NCBI GenBank assembly: GCA_002413455.1
Contig: DHXA01000078.1
Coordinates: 799 to 7,118, forward strand
Length of the DNA stretch: 6,320 bases
Source: Rhodanobacter sp. UBA5168
Lineage (GTDB): Bacteria > Pseudomonadota > Gammaproteobacteria > Xanthomonadales > Rhodanobacteraceae
Direction of reading: 5' to 3'
Shown piece by piece: positions 5,426 through 6,320 of this stretch. Below the pieces are notes generated by a model, which had not been told where the DNA came from, searched no databases, and saw nothing but the letters and a program-made list of their open reading frames with translations. Within the stretch, counting starts at the first letter, position 1. Each line of letters begins with the position of its first letter. The position numbers and the translations under genes are program-made.

Positions 5426-6292
5426 ATGACCTACCGCGGCCGCTTCGCCCCCTCGCCTACCGGACAACTGCATTTCGGCTCGCTGGTGGCGGCCGTGGGC
5501 AGCTGGCTCTGCGCACGGCGGGCCGGCGGGCAATGGCTACTGCGGATGGAGGATATCGACCCGCCGCGCGAGGTCGCCGGCGCGGCGGCCGGCATCCTCG
5601 CGGCGCTGCCGGCATTCGGGCTGGTGGCCGATGCGCCGGCGCTGTTCCAGTCGCAGCGCATCGCGGCGTATGACGTGGCGTTCGAGCAGCTGCGCGCGGC
5701 CGGCCAGTTGTTTCCGTGCTGGTGCAGCCGCAGCGAACTCGCTGCCGGGGGCGGCTTGCACCGCGACGCGCGATGCGTGGCCGCGGCCGATCCGGATCGG
5801 CTGCCCGCGTGGCGCCTGCGTGTACCCGATATCGAGATAACGTTCGACGATGCGCTGCAGGGGCCGCAGCAGGAGAACCTGCGCGAGAGCGTCGGCGATT
5901 TCGTGATACGCCGCGCCGAGGGTGTCTATTCCTACCAGCTGGCGTGCGTGGTGGACGATGCCTACCAAGGCATCACCGAAGTGGTGCGTGGCCGCGACCT
6001 GCTCGATTCCACCGCGCGGCAGATCTGGCTGCAACGCTGCCTGGGCCTGCCGACGCCGGCGTATCGGCACCTGCCGCTGGTGGTGGGTGCGGATGGCCGC
6101 AAGTTGTCCAAATCGGAGCAGGCCTGTCCGGTCGATCCGGCCGACCCGTTACCCACGCTGCGGCAGGTACTGTCCTTCCTGCACCTGCCGGTACAGGCGG
6201 GCGCGGCGGACGCACGGAACCTGCTGGCGCACGCGCTGGCGAATTTCGATCCCGCGCTTTTGCCGCATTGCAGCGGTCACTCTGCCGGCTGA
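5426..6292 (+). CDS. gluQ: Glutamyl-Q tRNA(Asp) synthetase
   Basis: 288-residue cytoplasmic paralogue of glutamyl-tRNA synthetase that lacks the anticodon-binding half. It activates glutamate and attaches it to the queuosine at position 34 of tRNA(Asp), modifying the anticodon. The class I Rossmann fold starts at once with GRFAPSPTGQLHFGSL (5-20); HFGS (16-19) is the HIGH-type motif and KLSKS (226-230) the KMSKS-type motif. RMEDIDPPRE (40-49), YSYQLACVVDD (168-178) and TEVVRGRDLLDST (184-196) are typical GluRS-family segments that build the active site. A zinc site is marked by Cys98, Cys100 and Cys117. At the place of the tyrosine ligand of the E. coli enzyme there is GLHRDARC, with His112 as possible substitute. 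The length is slightly below family members (E. coli 308). It is transcribed divergently from htpX, is not next to dksA within the window, and probably has its own promoter. Confidence 0.96.
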   Translation: MTYRGRFAPSPTGQLHFGSLVAAVGSWLCARRAGGQWLLRMEDIDPPREVAGAAAGILAALPAFGLVADAPALFQSQRIAAYDVAFEQLRAAGQLFPCWCSRSELAAGGGLHRDARCVAAADPDRLPAWRLRVPDIEITFDDALQGPQQENLRESVGDFVIRRAEGVYSYQLACVVDDAYQGITEVVRGRDLLDSTARQIWLQRCLGLPTPAYRHLPLVVGADGRKLSKSEQACPVDPADPLPTLRQVLSFLHLPVQAGAADARNLLAHALANFDPALLPHCSGHSAG

Positions 6293-6297
6293 AACGC

Positions 6298-6303
6298 TAT
6301 AAA
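6298..6303 (+). promoter_or_regulatory. -10-like TATAAA after gluQ
   Basis: TATAAA (5 of 6 to the -10 consensus) lies 5 bases past the gluQ stop and 7 bases before an ATG at 6311, the same close arrangement as before gluQ. No matching -35 was found (GGTCAC at 6275-6280 is poor). Confidence 0.3.
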
Positions 6304-6310
6304 GCAGGTT

Positions 6311-6320
6311 ATGTATCGAC
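6311..6320 (+). CDS. Possible start of the next gene, cut off by the window end
   Basis: An ATG followed by TAT CGA (Met-Tyr-Arg) and then the window edge. AGCAGG ends only two bases before the ATG, too close for a standard ribosome site, while TATAAA 7 bases upstream would allow a leaderless mRNA. Nothing can be said about the product. Confidence 0.25.

Overview
The window has high-GC coding style (strong G/C preference at third codon positions) and a gammaproteobacterial gene set. The protein sequences suggest the Xanthomonadales/Lysobacterales, most like Rhodanobacteraceae (Rhodanobacter, Dyella). This placement rests on impression, not on a search.

Layout, left to right. Bases 1-1116 (minus strand) hold the N-terminal 372 residues of a YjcE-like CPA1 Na+/H+ antiporter whose C-terminus lies outside the window. 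A short intergenic stretch follows, then a small unrecognised protein with two CxxC motifs (1290-1508, minus). Bases 1595-2281 (minus) hold a RelE-type toxin and its HTH antitoxin read as ONE uninterrupted frame, with an A8 run and an internal ribosome-binding site at the junction. This is the most unusual element here. It has its own upstream region with GGTG/CACC operator-like half-sites and lies directly behind a perfect 15-bp-stem terminator (2371-2404) that ends the next unit.

That unit is a heat-shock/quality-control pair on the minus strand: htpX (membrane metalloprotease, 4392-5279) followed by htpG (Hsp90, 2426-4294). The htpX leader has a good sigma-32-type promoter. No equally good promoter was found just before htpG, so both may be read from the htpX promoter, with the strong terminator closing the transcript.

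Divergently, on the plus strand, gluQ (5426-6292) encodes glutamyl-Q tRNA(Asp) synthetase. It has a -10-like TAAAAT so close to the ATG that its mRNA may be leaderless. A possible next gene begins at 6311 with a similar arrangement and is cut off by the window edge.

No rRNA, tRNA, CRISPR array, insertion sequence or prophage gene was seen. The long plus-strand open frames opposite htpG, htpX and the antiporter are GC-rich shadows.
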